Assembly (NCBI GenBank): GCA_002708995.1
Contig: PAPT01000018.1
Span: forward strand, 56,962-120,961
DNA: 64,000 nt
Direction of reading: 5' to 3'
Source of the DNA: Geminicoccus sp.
GTDB lineage: Bacteria > Pseudomonadota > Alphaproteobacteria > UBA7985
Positions 61,173 to 64,000 of this stretch are shown here, in pieces. The position numbers were made by a program, and so were the translations under genes. A model generated the notes under the pieces. That model searched no databases. It worked only from the letters and a program-made list of their open reading frames with translations, and was not told the origin of the DNA. Each line of letters begins with the position of its first letter. Positions within the stretch are counted from its first letter, which is position 1.

Positions 61173-62528
61173 TTGGACCGCAGAATGTTCAAGGCGTACG
61201 ACGTGCGAGGTATTGTCCCGGACCAGCTCAATCCTGGCGTTGCGGCGCGGATTGCCGGCGGGGTGATGGCGGCGACCGGTGGCCGGACCTTTGTGGTCGG
61301 CCACGATGTCCGGCTGCACAGCCGGGGGCTGGTCGAGGCCATGATCGAGGCCTTGGTCGACGCTGGTGGAGACGTGATTGATCTGGGGTTGTGCGGGACC
61401 GAAGAAGTCTATTTCTGGACCGGCCACGAGGATGCCGATGCCGGTCTGATGGTGACCGCGAGCCACAACCCGGCCGAATACAATGGCGTGAAATTCGTCG
61501 GTAAGGCCGCCGCGCCACTGAGCCCTGACGGGATGGGTGCCGTGCGCGACTGGGCGGCCTCTGAAGCGCTCCTGACGACTGCGGCGCAGCCCGGGCGCGT
61601 GCGCGCGCCGGCGCACCCGGAGGCCTATATCGACCGTTTGATGGGCTTCGCCAGTCTTGAGAAGGTGCGGCCGCTCCATATCGTGCTCAACGCCGGCAAC
61701 GGCTGCGCGGGCCCTGTGGTCGAAGCGCTGGCTGAGCGGATGCCGCCGCAGGTGCGGCTAAGCCTCGTGCACGGCGAGCCGGACGGGAGCTTTCCCCATG
61801 GCATTCCCAACCCACTGCTCCCCGATCGGCGGCAGGCAACGACCGACGTGGTGCGGGCGCTTGGCGCCGATTTCGGGGTCGCCTTCGACGGCGACTTCGA
61901 CCGCTGCTTTTTCTTCGACGGCGAAGGCCGTTTCGTGGAGGGATACTACATCGTCGGGTTGCTGGCGCGGGCCGTTCTCGGCCGCTCCGCTCCCGGGACG
62001 CCGATCGTCTACGACAATCGCATGACATGGGCGACCGAGGCTGCCATCGCCGCTGCTGGTGGCCGGGCGGTGGTCTCGCGCACCGGGCACGTGTTCCTGA
62101 AGCGGGCGCTGCGCGAGCACGGCGCGGCCTATGGCGGGGAAATGAGCGCCCACCACTACTTTCATGAATTCTACAGCTGCGACAGCGGCATGATCCCCTG
62201 GTTGCTGATCGCGCAGTTGGTGGGCGAGGGGGACCGGTCACTGTACGAGCACGTTGCGGCGGCGCAGGCAGCCTTTCCCTGTTCGGGCGAGATCAACTTC
62301 CGGCTCGATAACACCGCAGCGGCGCTCACGCGGGTCGAAGCCGCCTTTGCCGGAACGGGTCAGCGGGAGGATATCGACGGAGTCAGTTACAGCTTTGCCG
62401 ACTGGCGCTTCAATGTCCGTCTGTCCAACACCGAACCGCTCCTGCGGCTCAACGTCGAGACACGGGGCGACACAGCCCTTCTGGCGGAGAAGACCGACCA
62501 GCTGCGGACGTTGATCGAGGCGGGCTAG
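61173..62528 (+). CDS. Phosphomannomutase/phosphoglucomutase
   Basis: This alpha-D-phosphohexomutase interconverts hexose 1- and 6-phosphates and supplies precursors for surface polysaccharides. The 451 residues contain the substrate-entry KAYDVRGIVPDQL, the phosphoserine loop TASHNPAEYNGVKF, the metal loop DGDFDRC, the sugar loop GGEMSAHHYF and the phosphate loop RLSNTEPLLRLN. It starts at TTG behind an AAGG site, and the ATG at 61185 is the alternative. Its TAG stop overlaps that of the convergent mazG. Confidence 0.93.
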   Translation: MDRRMFKAYDVRGIVPDQLNPGVAARIAGGVMAATGGRTFVVGHDVRLHSRGLVEAMIEALVDAGGDVIDLGLCGTEEVYFWTGHEDADAGLMVTASHNPAEYNGVKFVGKAAAPLSPDGMGAVRDWAASEALLTTAAQPGRVRAPAHPEAYIDRLMGFASLEKVRPLHIVLNAGNGCAGPVVEALAERMPPQVRLSLVHGEPDGSFPHGIPNPLLPDRRQATTDVVRALGADFGVAFDGDFDRCFFFDGEGRFVEGYYIVGLLARAVLGRSAPGTPIVYDNRMTWATEAAIAAAGGRAVVSRTGHVFLKRALREHGAAYGGEMSAHHYFHEFYSCDSGMIPWLLIAQLVGEGDRSLYEHVAAAQAAFPCSGEINFRLDNTAAALTRVEAAFAGTGQREDIDGVSYSFADWRFNVRLSNTEPLLRLNVETRGDTALLAEKTDQLRTLIEAG

Positions 62529-63400
62529 GCGCCAGCCGCTGCGGCTTTGCCTACCTTCTCAGCAGCTTTCACGGCGTTCCAGGCGGCGTGCAATTCGTCG
62601 ATGTGGCGGTCGTCCCAGTGGAATTCCAGCACACGCTCGACCGCATTGAAACGGCGGGTGAATTTGGCGTTGGCCCGGTGCAAGGCGTTTTCCGGGTCGA
62701 TGTTCAGCCGCCGCGCCACGGCCGCTGCGACGAACAGCAGATCGCCAACTTCCAGCTCCAGCGCATCGCGGTCCGGTGGGTCGCGCTCGGCCTCTTCCTT
62801 CACCTCGGCCAGCTCCTCGTCGACCTTGCCGTAGATTTCGTGCATCTCCGGGTGGTCGAAGCCGACCCGCGCTGCATTGCGCTGGATCTTGTCGGTCGCG
62901 AGCAGGGCCGGGAAGATGCTGGGAATGTCCTGCAGCGTGGCGCGGGGGTCGACGTCCGGGGTCGTGAGGCCGGCAGCGGCCTTTGCAGCCTGCTTGGCGC
63001 GCTTTTCTTCGGTCTTGATCCGGTCCCAGTCGGCCTTCTGCGCGGCCTCGTCGGGATAGGCCGTGTCTTCGAAAACGTGCGGGTGGCGGTGCACCATCTT
63101 GTCGGCGATGCTGTGGGCGACGTCGTCGAAGTCGAACAGCCCGGCTTCCTGCGCCATCTGCGCGTGAAACACCACCTGCAGCAGCAGGTCGCCCAGTTCT
63201 TCCTTCAGATCGACCCAGTCGTCGCGTTCGATAGCGTCGGCAACTTCGTAGGCTTCCTCGACCGTATAGGGGGCGATAGTGGCAAAGCTCTGCTTCACGT
63301 CCCAGGGGCAGCCGTCCTCAGGGTCGCGCAGCTGCTTCATCACGCTGAGGATCCGCTTCAGGCCATTGCCCACTTGCGGGGTAGGGATATCTTGCTTCAT
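62525..63400 (-). CDS. mazG: Nucleoside triphosphate pyrophosphohydrolase
   Basis: This housekeeping enzyme hydrolyses NTPs and dNTPs to monophosphates. The 291 residues show the two tandem MazG domains, with the metal motif E-E-x-x-E as VEEAYEVADAI near 47 and ELGDLLLQVVFHAQ near 68 in the first, and ELAEVKEEAE followed by LEVGDLLFVAAAVAR in the second. The start DPEDGCPWDVKQS is the usual signature. It is divergent from nothing obvious and may share a leftward transcript with the FAD gene to its right. Confidence 0.95.
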   Translation of the reverse strand: MKQDIPTPQVGNGLKRILSVMKQLRDPEDGCPWDVKQSFATIAPYTVEEAYEVADAIERDDWVDLKEELGDLLLQVVFHAQMAQEAGLFDFDDVAHSIADKMVHRHPHVFEDTAYPDEAAQKADWDRIKTEEKRAKQAAKAAAGLTTPDVDPRATLQDIPSIFPALLATDKIQRNAARVGFDHPEMHEIYGKVDEELAEVKEEAERDPPDRDALELEVGDLLFVAAAVARRLNIDPENALHRANAKFTRRFNAVERVLEFHWDDRHIDELHAAWNAVKAAEKVGKAAAAGA

Positions 63401-63485
63401 GGCGCGGGCTGTTCCTGGCTTTGATTCGCTGATGGTCGGGGTCGGCTCACGGGAGGGCCGAGGGGGCGGCGATGGCGGGCGCTTG

Positions 63486-64000
63486 TCACCGCCAGCGTAC
63501 GTCCTGCCGGGTGAGTTCGGCCTGCACCGCCGTCATATCGGGCTGCTCCATGGCTGTGCCCGCCTTGACCGACAGCGCCGCGGCGATGCCGGCGCCCTGT
63601 CCGCTTACCGCGCAGCAGGCCATGTTGCGCGTTGCGGCGTGGGCTACCTTGTCACCGCCGGTCGAGCGACCGACAACCAGCAGGTTTTCGATGCCCTTGG
63701 GCACCATGGAGCGGAAGGGTACATGCATATACCGCCCCGTGGTGGGCAGGATCAGGATGCCGTAGCCGTCGATGAATTCGGGATAGATACCAACGCTGTC
63801 CTCAAACCGGCCCTGCTCGCGCACGTCGGTTTCCGTCATGTTGTAGACCGCATCGATTTTGCGGGTGTCGCGGATGCCGATGCTCATGCCGAAGTTGCGC
63901 AGGCGCACGCCTTCGCAGCCGGGTGTGTAGGCGCGCAGTGCGTCGATGGCGAGCATGGCCTGCCGCCGCCCCTCGATCTCGAATTCGGTCAGGCTGTCCG
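63486..64000 (-). CDS. FAD-dependent oxidoreductase, C-terminal part (start outside window)
   Basis: The frame is open through the right edge of the window, so the Met at 63956 in the track is internal (TEFEIEGRRQA precedes it). The visible part matches the C-terminal region of the FAD_oxidored family: GMSIGIRDTRKIDAVYNMT, YMHVPFRSMVPKGIENLLVVGRS and THAATRNMACCAVSGQGAGIAAAL-type FAD contact. The N-terminal Rossmann motif must lie beyond 64000. The substrate is unknown. It ends 86 bp before mazG starts. Confidence 0.72.
   Translation of the reverse strand, partial: DSLTEFEIEGRRQAMLAIDALRAYTPGCEGVRLRNFGMSIGIRDTRKIDAVYNMTETDVREQGRFEDSVGIYPEFIDGYGILILPTTGRYMHVPFRSMVPKGIENLLVVGRSTGGDKVAHAATRNMACCAVSGQGAGIAAALSVKAGTAMEQPDMTAVQAELTRQDVRWR

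Overview
The window looks like chromosomal DNA of a high-GC alphaproteobacterium, probably a free-living heterotroph. The evidence is a short (439 aa) prolyl-tRNA synthetase next to Lol genes, a DUF1467 protein, several TRAP transporters, and many acyl-CoA dehydrogenases and SDR enzymes. Assignments rest on motifs read by eye; no database search was run. No tRNA, rRNA, CRISPR array, IS element or prophage was seen.

Layout. (1) 0-4 kb: the end of a Sel1-repeat gene, then a leftward TRAP operon (dctQ-dctM-dctP) closed by a clear terminator. (2) 3.9-14.6 kb: a homoprotocatechuate (4-hydroxyphenylacetate, HPA) catabolic block with a MarR regulator, hpaF-E-D-G-H, a second MarR regulator overlapping the hydroxylase hpaB, a FAD oxidase and an atypical SDR. 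It also holds a flavin amine oxidase whose domain order is circularly permuted. A perfect inverted repeat just ahead of hpaF is a likely MarR operator. The flavin reductase (HpaC) and the aldolase (HpaI) are not in the window. (3) 14.6-19.2 kb: a CoA-binding protein, a second TRAP operon with a terminator between dctP and dctQM, and a TauE-like permease. (4) 19.2-25.8 kb: a compact, more A/T-rich cluster of a GNAT-like acyltransferase, a divergent KAS III-like condensing enzyme, a NAD-dependent epimerase/reductase, an MBL hydrolase, an F390-synthetase-like adenylating enzyme and an ATP-grasp ligase. The five rightward genes overlap end to start. This is the best candidate here for an uncharacterised biosynthetic system. 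(5) 25.8-30 kb: alkB, two curlin-repeat proteins with pyrimidine-rich leaders, a dispersed repeat with a 39-bp tandem array, and a DMT exporter.

(6) 30-37.4 kb: valine/branched-chain catabolism (mmsA, acyl-CoA dehydrogenase, mmsB), another acyl-CoA dehydrogenase, an SDR and a DUF1467 protein. (7) 37.4-43 kb: a gene-poor structured gap, then proS-lolC-lolE-lolD and an AlkA-type glycosylase. (8) 43.4-49.3 kb: an extensin-like protein split from a small membrane peptide, an M23 peptidase, moaA, an MBL hydrolase and an enoyl-CoA hydratase. (9) 49.3-57.4 kb: a second copy of the dispersed repeat, then amidase, SDR, beta-carbonic anhydrase, thiolase, a methyltransferase and a large acyl-CoA dehydrogenase. 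(10) 57.6-64 kb: an apparently frameshifted His-rich/SH3 protein, metK with a strongly structured leader that can mask its ribosome binding site, adenosine kinase, a short truncated hemoglobin, a phosphohexomutase, mazG and the end of a FAD oxidoreductase.

How the genes work together. Region 2 would open the HPA ring and process the product toward central metabolites, possibly fed by aromatic amines through the amine oxidase and by TRAP uptake. Regions 6 and 9 supply beta-oxidation and branched-chain amino acid breakdown. metK and adenosine kinase form a two-gene unit for making SAM and recycling its adenosine. The most interesting items are the 19-26 kb cluster, the metK leader, the permuted amine oxidase, the SDR lacking its Tyr/Lys pair, and the terminator-carrying dispersed repeat.
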